From contig JAHEJF010000165.1 of NCBI GenBank assembly GCA_024639025.1, forward strand, positions 1 through 5,468: a stretch of DNA of 5,468 nucleotides, given 5' to 3'. Origin of the DNA: Ahrensia sp. GTDB taxonomy: Bacteria > Pseudomonadota > Alphaproteobacteria > Rhizobiales > Rhizobiaceae. The notes beneath the pieces are model-generated. The model did not search any database. It was not told the DNA's origin and worked only from the letters and a program-made list of their open reading frames with translations. Position 1 is the stretch's first letter. Each line of letters starts with the position of its first letter. This document shows positions 1 through 5,468 of the stretch, piece by piece. The translations under genes were made by a program, and so were the position numbers.

Positions 1-434
1 TGTTAGGCATTTTGGCGGGGGTCGCGGTCAATCTCTTGGGCATCGGTATCATTGAACCTGCACAGGCGGCCATCGACATGCTTGCTGCTGCCAGTATTCC
101 TGCGGCGCTTGTTGGCATTGGTGCCTCAATGACGAAATACAAGATGCGCGGCAGTATTCCCGAAAGCCTGATGGTTTCTGGACTGTCATTGATCATTCAT
201 CCCTTGATTGCACTTGTGCTGACCCAATACGTCTTTGCATTGGATCCTGTTTTCGTTCGCGCGGCCGTAACCCTTGCCTGCATGCCCCCGGGCGTCAACA
301 TCTACATTTTCGCATCAATGTACCAGCGCGCGGTCGATCTGGCAGCAACCGCATTTCTCGTCGCCACGGCATTGTCGGTCGTATCGATCACATTCTGGCT
401 TTACATATTGAGCATCGTCTTGAATGCACAATGA
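1..434 (+). CDS. AEC family (auxin efflux carrier type) transporter, C-terminal part, 5' end cut by window
   Basis: This is an inner-membrane secondary transporter of the AEC/BART superfamily, whose bacterial members export or exchange small organic acids; the substrate cannot be told from this part. The frame is already open at the window edge (codons from base 3), so the TTG at 12 is not a real start. About 143 residues are visible, against roughly 310 for the family, so this is the C-terminal half. Visible hydrophobic segments, numbered from the first visible codon, lie at about 20-41, 54-76, 81-104 and 110-136. The second contains the ASIPAALVGIGASM stretch with its helix-breaking proline. 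The third contains ACMPPGVNIYIFASMY, which matches the conserved proline/asparagine crossover helix of the family's second repeat. It ends with TGA at 432-434 and converges on leuC across about 290 bases. Family call is firm; substrate unknown. Confidence 0.88.
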   Translation, partial: LGILAGVAVNLLGIGIIEPAQAAIDMLAAASIPAALVGIGASMTKYKMRGSIPESLMVSGLSLIIHPLIALVLTQYVFALDPVFVRAAVTLACMPPGVNIYIFASMYQRAVDLAATAFLVATALSVVSITFWLYILSIVLNAQ

Positions 435-685
435 ACATCAGAGAATTCTAAGCCACCTTTCGAACTTGTAACTGGCAATCGAGCCACCGGCCCACCGACA
501 AAATAAGCGCTGATCTTCAGATCACCTAGCAACAATTTATCGTTTGTTTTTGGAATGCGCGGCAACGGCAAGACAAAGCCGTTCTGCTGCCTTGTCTGCA
601 GCAGCCAAATGCCGATATTGTCAATTGGATGCTGGACGCCGTCAGGATCGTTATCGTCCTGAAGGGCCCAGCCGACGAAACCAAA
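401..685 (-). pseudogene. Possible gene remnant: start-less open frame downstream of leuC
   Basis: On the - strand, directly after leuC, a frame is open for 94 codons between a TGA at 688-686 and a TAA at 403-401. It has no ATG or GTG before codon 91. The peptide has a soluble, protein-like composition, with stretches such as DDNDPDGVQHPIDNIGIWLL and GDLKISAYFVGGPVARLPV, and its codons resemble those of nearby genes. In a second frame just upstream (about 717-660) the peptide KLTFVWIDLVSSAG also looks coding, so one frameshift could join the two into the C-terminal part of a former gene. Its last 34 bases overlap the AEC gene antisense. I do not recognise the family. It may equally be chance openness in non-coding DNA. 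Confidence 0.25.
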
Positions 686-726
686 TCAATCCAGACAAAG
701 GTCAGCTTGCAGGCAGTCGGTGAATT
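435..726. other. Intergenic region between convergent AEC transporter and leuC
   Basis: The + strand has only very short frames here and no recognisable gene. The - strand holds the start-less frame described separately. I see no hairpin followed by a clean U tract for either flanking gene. Two weak inverted repeats are visible: a 14-base dyad at 511-524, and a 6-bp stem (584-589 with 599-604) around a 9-base loop. Neither is a convincing terminator. The region is long for a convergent junction in an otherwise compact window, which fits decay of a former gene. Confidence 0.5.
511..524. repeat. Short dyad, TGATCT-TC-AGATCA
   Basis: The arms TGATCT and AGATCA are exact reverse complements around a 2-base centre. 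A T-rich stretch follows on the + strand (about 538-551), so this could be a weak terminator for the AEC gene. However, the stem has few G-C pairs and the T-rich stretch is some 14 bases away. A protein-binding site or chance is equally possible. Confidence 0.2.
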
Positions 727-2133
727 TTAAAGTGTCCGAATATCCACAAAATGGCCCGCTATTGCCGCCGCCGCCGCCATGGCAGGTGAAACCAGATGCG
801 TCCGTCCCTTGAATCCCTGGCGACCCTCGAAATTCCTGTTTGAAGTCGAGGCGCAACGTTCTTCCGGCTTCAACCGGTCATCATTCATTGCCAGACACAT
901 CGAACAACCAGGCTCGCGCCAGTCAAATCCAGCCTCCTTGAAGATCTTGTCCAAACCCTCAACTTCTGCCTGCTCCTTGACCAGACCAGAACCCGGGACG
1001 ATCATTGCATCAACGCTCGAGGCAACCTTTTTTCCTTCGACCACTTTTGCAACAGCGCGCAAATCTTCAATCCGGCCGTTTGTACACGAACCAATAAAAA
1101 CACGATCAAGCGCAATGTCGGTCATTTTGGTGCCGGGCGTCAGCCCCATATACTCAAGCGCACGCTGTTTCGATGCTCTGGTATTGGGATCTTCAATATC
1201 ATCGGGATTTGGCACTACGCCTTCAATGGACACAACGTCTTCCGGTGAAGAGCCCCAGGAAACAATCGGCGGCAAATTGGCCGCATCGAGCTCAACGATC
1301 TTGTCATAATGCGCTCCTTCATCCGAGCGCAGCGTTTCCCAATAATTGAGCGCCATATCCCATGCCGCACCTTTCGGTGCACGCGGACGACCCTTGATAT
1401 ATTCAAATGTCTTCGCATCGGGCGCAATCAGCCCAGCGCGGGCACCGCCTTCAATGGTCATGTTGCAAACAGTCATGCGCCCTTCCATCGACAGCGCTTC
1501 AATGGCCTCTCCGGCAAACTCGATCACATGTCCGGTTCCACCAGCTGTGCCAATCTGACCAATTATGGCCAGGATGATGTCCTTGGCAGTCACACCCTCC
1601 GGGGCAACGCCATTGACGCGCACGAGCATGTTTTTTGCCTTCTTTTGGATCAGTGTTTGTGTCGCAAGCACATGTTCAACTTCTGAGGTTCCGATGCCAT
1701 GCGCCAACGCGCCAAAGGCACCATGTGTGGACGTATGACTGTCACCGCAGACAATGGTCATGCCTGGCAGGGTAAATCCCTGCTCTGGTCCGACAATGTG
1801 GACAATGCCCTGACGTTTGTCATTTTCTGAATAGTATTCAACATCGAAGTCCGCTGCGTTCTTGGCCAGCGCTTCAACTTGAATACGACTTTCCTTGTTC
1901 TTGATGCCAAGATGGCGATCAGGAGATGTTGGAACGTTGTGATCCACTACAGCCAATGTCTTTTCTGGCGCTCGGACAGAGCGATTGGACATCCGCAAGC
2001 CCTCGAAAGCCTGCGGACTCGTCACTTCATGCACAAGGTGACGATCAATATAAATCAGGCATGTGCCGTCTTCAGCTTCGTGGACGAGGTGATCATCCCA
2101 AATTTTATCGTAGAGCGTGCGTGGTCCAGCCAT
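727..2133 (-). CDS. leuC: 3-isopropylmalate dehydratase, large subunit (LeuC)
   Basis: LeuC pairs with LeuD to isomerise 2-isopropylmalate to 3-isopropylmalate in leucine biosynthesis, in the cytoplasm. The 468-residue length matches the family (about 466-470). It is an aconitase-fold protein. The three [4Fe-4S] ligands are visible: Cys350 in [15 protein letters not shown], and Cys410 and Cys413 in [13 protein letters not shown]. Other conserved blocks are VVDHNVPTS (62-70), the active-site stretch [20 protein letters not shown] (129-148), [10 protein letters not shown] (225-234) and the C-terminal [10 protein letters not shown] with [16 protein letters not shown] (431-460). The start ATG at 2133 is preceded by AGGA with a 7-base spacer. 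leuD and leuB are not beside it, an arrangement common in Rhizobiales. It is divergent from the L,D-transpeptidase gene. No residue is missing and the gene looks functional. Confidence 0.98.
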   Translation of the reverse strand: MAGPRTLYDKIWDDHLVHEAEDGTCLIYIDRHLVHEVTSPQAFEGLRMSNRSVRAPEKTLAVVDHNVPTSPDRHLGIKNKESRIQVEALAKNAADFDVEYYSENDKRQGIVHIVGPEQGFTLPGMTIVCGDSHTSTHGAFGALAHGIGTSEVEHVLATQTLIQKKAKNMLVRVNGVAPEGVTAKDIILAIIGQIGTAGGTGHVIEFAGEAIEALSMEGRMTVCNMTIEGGARAGLIAPDAKTFEYIKGRPRAPKGAAWDMALNYWETLRSDEGAHYDKIVELDAANLPPIVSWGSSPEDVVSIEGVVPNPDDIEDPNTRASKQRALEYMGLTPGTKMTDIALDRVFIGSCTNGRIEDLRAVAKVVEGKKVASSVDAMIVPGSGLVKEQAEVEGLDKIFKEAGFDWREPGCSMCLAMNDDRLKPEERCASTSNRNFEGRQGFKGRTHLVSPAMAAAAAIAGHFVDIRTL

Positions 2134-2169
2134 GAGTTCGTCCTGAATTTGCCGAGAAATTTTTCAGTC

Positions 2170-2199
2170 GATATGCACCGGCAAGGGTTCTGTCGTCAA
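2170..2199 (-). promoter_or_regulatory. Candidate sigma-70-type promoter for leuC
   Basis: On the - strand TTGACG (2199-2194) is followed after 18 bases by CATATC (2175-2170), which lies about 37 bases upstream of the leuC start codon. The -35 box is a good match (5 of 6) and the -10 box is weak (3 of 6). Position and strand suit leuC, but the call is by eye only. Confidence 0.35.
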
Positions 2200-2249
2200 G
2201 GATGAACGCATAATTGGCGCCCTTTTCGCACTCGCTCATGATCACCGGT

Positions 2250-2278
2250 TTGTGAACACATTTTTGGCAAAATTTTAA
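2250..2278 (+). promoter_or_regulatory. Candidate promoter for the L,D-transpeptidase gene, overlapping a TGTG-AA-CACA dyad
   Basis: TTGTGA (2250-2255) and TTTTAA (2273-2278) are spaced by 17 bases, about 57 bases upstream of the ATG at 2335. Matches to consensus are 4 of 6 and 3 of 6. The -35 region overlaps the dyad TGTGAACACA (2251-2260), whose TGTG and CACA arms could form a small operator. The surrounding bases are A+T rich. All of this is weak. Confidence 0.22.
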
Positions 2279-2334
2279 GACGAAACGAGCCAGATCGTTT
2301 AATCAGTCTTTGAATTTTCAATTACGGATAGCCA

Positions 2335-3048
2335 ATGTCAGACGCCTTCTTTACGCGCCGATCTCTCCTAACTGCGTCCAGCATGGCAGCGCTAGGGCTG
2401 ATTACTGGTTGTCAAACTGCGCCGACACCGCCTCCCACCGCAGCGGCCGCAACCCCTCCACCGCCGTCAGGCAACAACAGGTACAACTCTGTTTATGGCG
2501 CCATGCTCGACGAGGGTTTTCAAATTCCGGCGGTGCCGTGGGACAAAATTGAAAGCCGCTTTCTGCGACAGGAAGTGGCAAACAACACTGGCGTCGGCGC
2601 TGGCAAAGTTGTTGTCGAAACATCCCAGCATCATCTGTATTTCACCATGCCAGGTGGCCGCGCCATGCGCTACGGTGTGGGCCTGGGACGTGAGGGATTT
2701 GAGTGGTCAGGACGCGGCGACGTTCGCCGCAAGGCCAAATGGCCAAAATGGCACCCTCCTGCGGAAATGATTGATCGCGAACCCGAACTTGAAAAATATC
2801 GTACCACCTACAATCGGCGGACTGACACATGGGAAGGTGGTATGGAGCCAGGATTGTTGAATCCACTTGGCGCTCGCGCTCACTATATTTTTCAGGGCAA
2901 GAAGGACACGCTTTACCGCCTGCATGGTTCTCCAGAGTGGTGGTCTATCGGCAAATCCGTGTCATCAGGCTGCGTCCGCTTGATCAACCAGGATGTGATT
3001 GATCTGTACAATCGTGTGCCCGAAGGCGCAGAGATCATCGTGCGCTAG
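2335..3048 (+). CDS. L,D-transpeptidase (YkuD domain), secreted lipoprotein
   Basis: This YkuD-fold enzyme should act on peptidoglycan in the periplasm. Family members form 3-3 cross-links, swap the terminal D-amino acid, or attach outer-membrane proteins to the wall; which of these applies cannot be told. Residues 1-26 are an export signal: FTRRSLLTAS resembles a twin-arginine (Tat) motif, and a hydrophobic stretch ends in a lipobox LITG-C with Cys26 as lipidation site. A low-complexity Pro/Ala linker (29-46) follows. The catalytic domain covers about 90-237. It has His197-Gly198 in YRLHGSPEWW, then SVSSGCVRL with nucleophile Cys213 and Arg215. The internal WPKWHPPAEMI (136-146) and NPLGARAHYIF (176-186) stretches are typical of this subgroup. 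At 237 residues it is normal length. A GGA 6 bases upstream supports the ATG at 2335. It is divergent from leuC, and an EamA exporter follows after 97 bases. Confidence 0.95.
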   Translation: MSDAFFTRRSLLTASSMAALGLITGCQTAPTPPPTAAAATPPPPSGNNRYNSVYGAMLDEGFQIPAVPWDKIESRFLRQEVANNTGVGAGKVVVETSQHHLYFTMPGGRAMRYGVGLGREGFEWSGRGDVRRKAKWPKWHPPAEMIDREPELEKYRTTYNRRTDTWEGGMEPGLLNPLGARAHYIFQGKKDTLYRLHGSPEWWSIGKSVSSGCVRLINQDVIDLYNRVPEGAEIIVR

Positions 3049-3089
3049 GCATACCGGCCTCCGGGTCGTCTAACTGCTGACTTATTTGC

Positions 3090-3118
3090 TTGACCGGCCA
3101 CGCCTTCAGCGGCATTGA
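3090..3118 (+). promoter_or_regulatory. Weak candidate promoter for the EamA transporter gene
   Basis: TTGACC (3090-3095) is followed after 17 bases by CATTGA (3113-3118), 27 bases before the ATG at 3146. The -35 box is good and the -10 box poor. I see no clear terminator in the 97 bases after the L,D-transpeptidase stop, so read-through from that gene is also possible. Confidence 0.2.
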
Positions 3119-3145
3119 TCGTCGCTCGTCTCAAGAGATTGTCCC

Positions 3146-4057
3146 ATGCTCATCTACGAACTCGCTGCACTGGCGGCTGCCTTCACTTGGGCACTAACCG
3201 GCATCATATCAGCCGACCCATCAAAGCAATTTGGCGCAGTCGCGTTCAATCGTGCACGCATGATGGTTGTGTTTGTGATGCTGTGCTTCTGGATGCTGTT
3301 TGCAGGTGGCTGGCAAAGCATAAACAATGCAACGCTTTGGCCACTAATTATATCGGGGTTTATAGGCATTTTTCTGGGCGATACCGCCCTGTTCCTGACA
3401 ATGAATAGGCTGGGTCCGCGCCGCACAGCCATATTATTTGCAATGAACGCTCCCATGTCGGTTGTATTGGGTTTCCTGGTGCTGGGCGAAGCACTGACAT
3501 CCCTCACATTGGTTGGCGTGGCTGTCACGATCGCTGGCGTGGTATTGGCCATTATCTACGGCAAGAGCAAAGCCCAATTGCACAAGTGGGAAAGCGTTGC
3601 CGGTCCGCTATGGATCGGCGTGCTGCTCGGATTGGTTGCAGCATTGCCGCAGGCAGTCGGTGCGTTGATCGCACGCCCCATCATGGAAACTGGTGTTGAT
3701 CCTGTTGCCGCTTCTGCCGTTCGCGTTGGTGTTGCGGCACTCGGGTTGCATCTTCTCATGCAACTGCCACATCAATCCCTGAAGCAGCGAAATCCGGGCT
3801 CATCAAAGCTTTGGGCACAGGTGGCGCTTTCCGGATTTCTGGGCATGGGCGTCGGCATGACACTGCTCCTTTACGGACTTTCTGGTGGCAAGGTTGGAAT
3901 TGTTACGACGCTATCTGCAACCACACCGGCATTACTCTTGCCAATATTGTGGTGGCGCACGCGTGAAATACCTGCCCTTGGAGCGTGGGTTGGCGCTTTG
4001 TTCGTGATCGTCGGCAGTGCCATGATCTTCAACGGTAGATCGGAGATGCCAGTCTAG
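3146..4057 (+). CDS. EamA/DMT superfamily transporter (RhaT/YdcZ-like ten-helix exporter)
   Basis: This is an inner-membrane transporter of the drug/metabolite superfamily, whose members mostly export amino acids or other metabolites; the substrate is not evident. The 303-residue length is normal. About ten hydrophobic helices are visible near residues 5-22, 37-55, 65-86, 94-111, 118-138, 153-172, 185-206, 223-245, 251-270 and 277-295. They form two EamA repeats of five. Repeat one closes with the conserved LGEALT stretch (113-118) and a glycine-rich helix. Repeat two has the matching WRTREIPALGAWVGALFVIV part (270-289), where REIP takes the place of the usual GE motif. AAGAGA-like purines (3133-3138) lie 7 bases before the ATG. 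The stop TAG at 4055-4057 overlaps the stop of the converging ABC permease gene. Family call is firm. Confidence 0.93.
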   Translation: MLIYELAALAAAFTWALTGIISADPSKQFGAVAFNRARMMVVFVMLCFWMLFAGGWQSINNATLWPLIISGFIGIFLGDTALFLTMNRLGPRRTAILFAMNAPMSVVLGFLVLGEALTSLTLVGVAVTIAGVVLAIIYGKSKAQLHKWESVAGPLWIGVLLGLVAALPQAVGALIARPIMETGVDPVAASAVRVGVAALGLHLLMQLPHQSLKQRNPGSSKLWAQVALSGFLGMGVGMTLLLYGLSGGKVGIVTTLSATTPALLLPILWWRTREIPALGAWVGALFVIVGSAMIFNGRSEMPV

Positions 4058-4875
4058 GTCTTGATTTGGTCTCTACGCAACCGTTTCTCCAACTGACGCA
4101 ATGCCAGAGACAGGCCGATCGTCAGGAGCAGATAGATATAGGCGACAATCGAATAGGTTTCAAAAAACCTGAACGATCCTGACGCATACACTTTGCCCAT
4201 CTGTGTGAGGTCAGCGACGCCAAGCACCGATACCAGAGACGAGTCCTTGACCATGGCAACAAAATCGTTTCCCAGCGGCGGCAATATGGTTCGAATGGCC
4301 TGTGGGAATACGACCAGGCGGAACCGTTGCCAGGGTGACAGGCCCAACGCTTCGGCAGCTTCGACCTGGCCGGTATCAACAGACAAGATGCCGGCCCGAA
4401 ACACTTCGGCAATAAAAGCTGAATACCCGATCATCAGAGCCAAAATAGCCCGCCACATCAACGAGATGTCACGGGTGCGAAATTCGCTGGCCAACCCCGC
4501 ATCCTGCAGGGGTTTGGTGATCGTATCGATCAGCCATGCGAGGGCCGGCGCGCCCACAAAGGCGATGTAAAACAGCAATACCAGCATGGGCACACCGCGG
4601 ATCACTTCGACGTAGAAACGCGCAATCTGGCGCATGACAATGGAGTTTGACAGCGCCATCAGGGCGATGAGAAGTCCCAGGCCGGTCGCGAGCACAAATC
4701 CCACCAGTGTCACAAAAATGGTAATCCGAACACCTTTGGAAACAGCGCCAAAGACCTGCGTATACAAATCATTGGCCGCGATGATTGCAGCCAACCCCAA
4801 TGCAATGGCAATCAACACGACCAACCAATAGGGAAAGTCTTTATCAGGTTTGGATGCGGGAGCTTCAGGCTGCAT
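4054..4875 (-). CDS. Polar amino-acid-type ABC transporter permease (HisM/GlnP family)
   Basis: This inner-membrane permease moves an amino acid or related solute delivered by a periplasmic binding protein, powered by an ATPase not seen here. From the chosen start it has 273 residues. A short soluble N-terminus leads to a helix at about 15-34, followed by the family core. Visible parts are SKGVRITIFVTLVGFVLATG (46-65), the conserved FYVEVIRGVPMLVLLFYIAF stretch (87-106), the EAA loop EAAEALGLSPWQRFRLVVFP (172-191), and LPPLGNDFVAMVKDSSLVSV (198-217). The frame can be opened upstream to an ATG at 4980, but those 35 extra residues lie wholly within the acetyltransferase gene and are unlike the family. 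The ATG at 4875 has AAGGA 5 bases before it and overlaps the acetyltransferase stop by 11 bases, suggesting translational coupling. No second permease is seen, so it may act as a homodimer or have a partner elsewhere. Confidence 0.92.
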   Translation of the reverse strand: MQPEAPASKPDKDFPYWLVVLIAIALGLAAIIAANDLYTQVFGAVSKGVRITIFVTLVGFVLATGLGLLIALMALSNSIVMRQIARFYVEVIRGVPMLVLLFYIAFVGAPALAWLIDTITKPLQDAGLASEFRTRDISLMWRAILALMIGYSAFIAEVFRAGILSVDTGQVEAAEALGLSPWQRFRLVVFPQAIRTILPPLGNDFVAMVKDSSLVSVLGVADLTQMGKVYASGSFRFFETYSIVAYIYLLLTIGLSLALRQLEKRLRRDQIKT

Positions 4876-5377
4876 CACTGTCCTTGGGGTGCCCGCGCCA
4901 TTCCAGTATTTGCTCTCCCACACCTGCATTCCACGGATCGGTGCGCGTTTCAGAAACCAGCTTGAACCCGTGCCGGTCATAAAGCGAGCGCGCGGCTTTT
5001 AGTCCGCCATATGTCGACAAAGTGCGATAGTCATAGTTTTTCTGAGCACACCAATCCATTGCAAACTGCATCATGTGTGCGCCTAGACCAGCACCACGCA
5101 CCCGCTCACTCACAATGAACCATCGAAGATATGCGCCCTTACTAGGATCCCCAGAAACATCCATGATCAGCGAACCCACCAGCGCATCGCCCTGGTGCGC
5201 TGTCAACATCAAATCCTTCCCTGCATCAAATCTGTCAATGAAGGAGGCAACATGTTCAATAATGCGCTCCACGAACGCATCACCAAAGCACCATTGGTCG
5301 ACATAGTATTCCTTATGCAGTTGTACGACGCCCGTCGCATAGTCCGCCCGGGCATCTGTTCTCAGTTCCAGGGTCAT
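4865..5377 (-). CDS. GNAT family N-acetyltransferase
   Basis: A cytoplasmic acetyl-CoA-dependent N-acetyltransferase of 170 residues, a normal single-domain GNAT length. The acetyl-CoA pyrophosphate loop is visible as RGAGLG (94-99), after the strand AYLRWFIVSERV (82-93). Motif B follows as AARSLYDRHGFKLVSET (128-144), with Tyr133 at the place of the usual catalytic tyrosine. The C-terminal WNAGVGEQILEW (149-160) resembles the end of the GNAT half of MarR-GNAT fusion proteins, but no MarR domain is present. The acceptor is unknown. The ATG at 5377 lies 3 bases after the binding-protein stop and has no strong ribosome site of its own, so it may rely on translation from upstream. Its 3' end overlaps the permease start by 11 bases. 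It is thus locked into an amino-acid ABC operon, which suggests that it acts on the imported solute or a related compound; that is inference only. Confidence 0.93.
   Translation of the reverse strand: MTLELRTDARADYATGVVQLHKEYYVDQWCFGDAFVERIIEHVASFIDRFDAGKDLMLTAHQGDALVGSLIMDVSGDPSKGAYLRWFIVSERVRGAGLGAHMMQFAMDWCAQKNYDYRTLSTYGGLKAARSLYDRHGFKLVSETRTDPWNAGVGEQILEWRGHPKDSDAA
4881..4885 (-). promoter_or_regulatory. Ribosome binding site that decides the permease start
   Basis: AAGGA on the - strand, 5 bases before the ATG at 4875-4873 and inside the last codons of the acetyltransferase gene. It favours the inner start over the ATG at 4980, which would add 35 residues that overlap the upstream gene. 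Confidence 0.7.
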
Positions 5378-5380
5378 GCT

Positions 5381-5468
5381 TCATTGGCCAAGTTTGTAAT
5401 CCAGAAACCACTTCTTGTTCAGCGCATCGATTGTGCCATCGGCCTTCATGGCTGCGATTGCTGCATTA
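5381..5468 (-). CDS. ABC transporter substrate-binding protein (amino-acid type), C-terminal end only
   Basis: Only the last 28 residues are inside the window; the gene continues beyond base 5468. The visible end contains AAIAAMKADGTIDALNKKWF followed by LDYKLGQ and a TGA at 5383-5381. This is the typical C-terminal helix of family 3 periplasmic solute-binding proteins (pattern: A-x-x-x-M-x-x-D-G-T-x-x-x-L-x-x-K-W-F). Such proteins capture amino acids or related solutes in the periplasm and hand them to the permease. The pairing with the HisM/GlnP-type permease two genes downstream supports the call. The specificity cannot be read from this fragment. Confidence 0.85.
   Translation of the reverse strand, partial: NAAIAAMKADGTIDALNKKWFLDYKLGQ

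Noticed and set aside
584..604. CTGCTG...CAGCAG hairpin, considered as a terminator or recombination site
   Set aside because: Only a 6-bp stem with a 9-base loop and no T tract; it also lies within the possible gene remnant, where CTG/CAG codons explain it.
764..778. Five GCC triplets in a row, looking like a microsatellite
   Set aside because: They encode the alanine run of the conserved LeuC C-terminus ([13 protein letters not shown]), which is also present in LeuC from other bacteria.
779..1686. Long + strand open frames opposite leuC
   Set aside because: They are antisense to a complete, conserved leuC, have no family resemblance and arise from its codon pattern.
3052..3072. Imperfect G+C-rich hairpin after the L,D-transpeptidase stop, considered as a terminator
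   Set aside because: The stem is about 5 bp with a bulge, the loop is 3 bases and no T tract follows.
3154..3552. A 132-codon - strand frame opposite the EamA gene
   Set aside because: Antisense shadow of a well-supported membrane transporter; its peptide is Thr/Ala/Asn rich with no recognisable motif.
1..5468. Possible mobile island, defence system or CRISPR array
   Set aside because: No integrase, transposase, long terminal repeats, direct repeat array or nuclease/helicase motifs are visible; all recognised genes are common metabolic, wall or transport families.

Overview
The window looks like a piece of an alphaproteobacterial chromosome, most likely from the Hyphomicrobiales (Rhizobiales). 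This rests on remembered protein resemblance: a Rhizobiales-type LeuC standing apart from leuD and leuB, and a short YkuD-type L,D-transpeptidase lipoprotein typical of that order. No ribosomal RNA or other marker is present, so genus cannot be set. I see no insertion sequence, phage gene, CRISPR array, tRNA or rRNA. Gene density is high and base composition looks even, as expected for ordinary core and transport genes.

Left part (1-726): the C-terminal half of an AEC-family (auxin efflux carrier type) membrane transporter on the + strand, cut by the window edge. It is followed by about 290 bases without a clear gene. On the - strand this gap holds a start-less open frame with coding-like character (about 94 codons), possibly a gene remnant, and a short dyad.

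Middle (727-3048): leuC on the - strand (large subunit of 3-isopropylmalate dehydratase, leucine biosynthesis) and, divergent from it, a secreted lipoprotein L,D-transpeptidase on the + strand. They share a 201-base intergenic region that should hold both promoters. An EamA/DMT-family ten-helix exporter follows on the + strand after 97 bases.

Right part (4054-5468): three - strand genes in transcription order: the 3' end of a periplasmic amino-acid-type substrate-binding protein, a GNAT acetyltransferase, and a HisM/GlnP-type ABC permease. Gaps are 3 bases and an 11-base overlap, so this is a tight operon. The ATPase is not visible and must lie upstream or elsewhere. The operon ends tail-to-tail against the EamA gene, with the two stop codons sharing the four bases CTAG.

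I found no clearly new multi-gene system. The most interesting points are the acetyltransferase wedged inside an amino-acid ABC operon and the unexplained frame downstream of leuC. The permease start is best moved inward, to position 4875.
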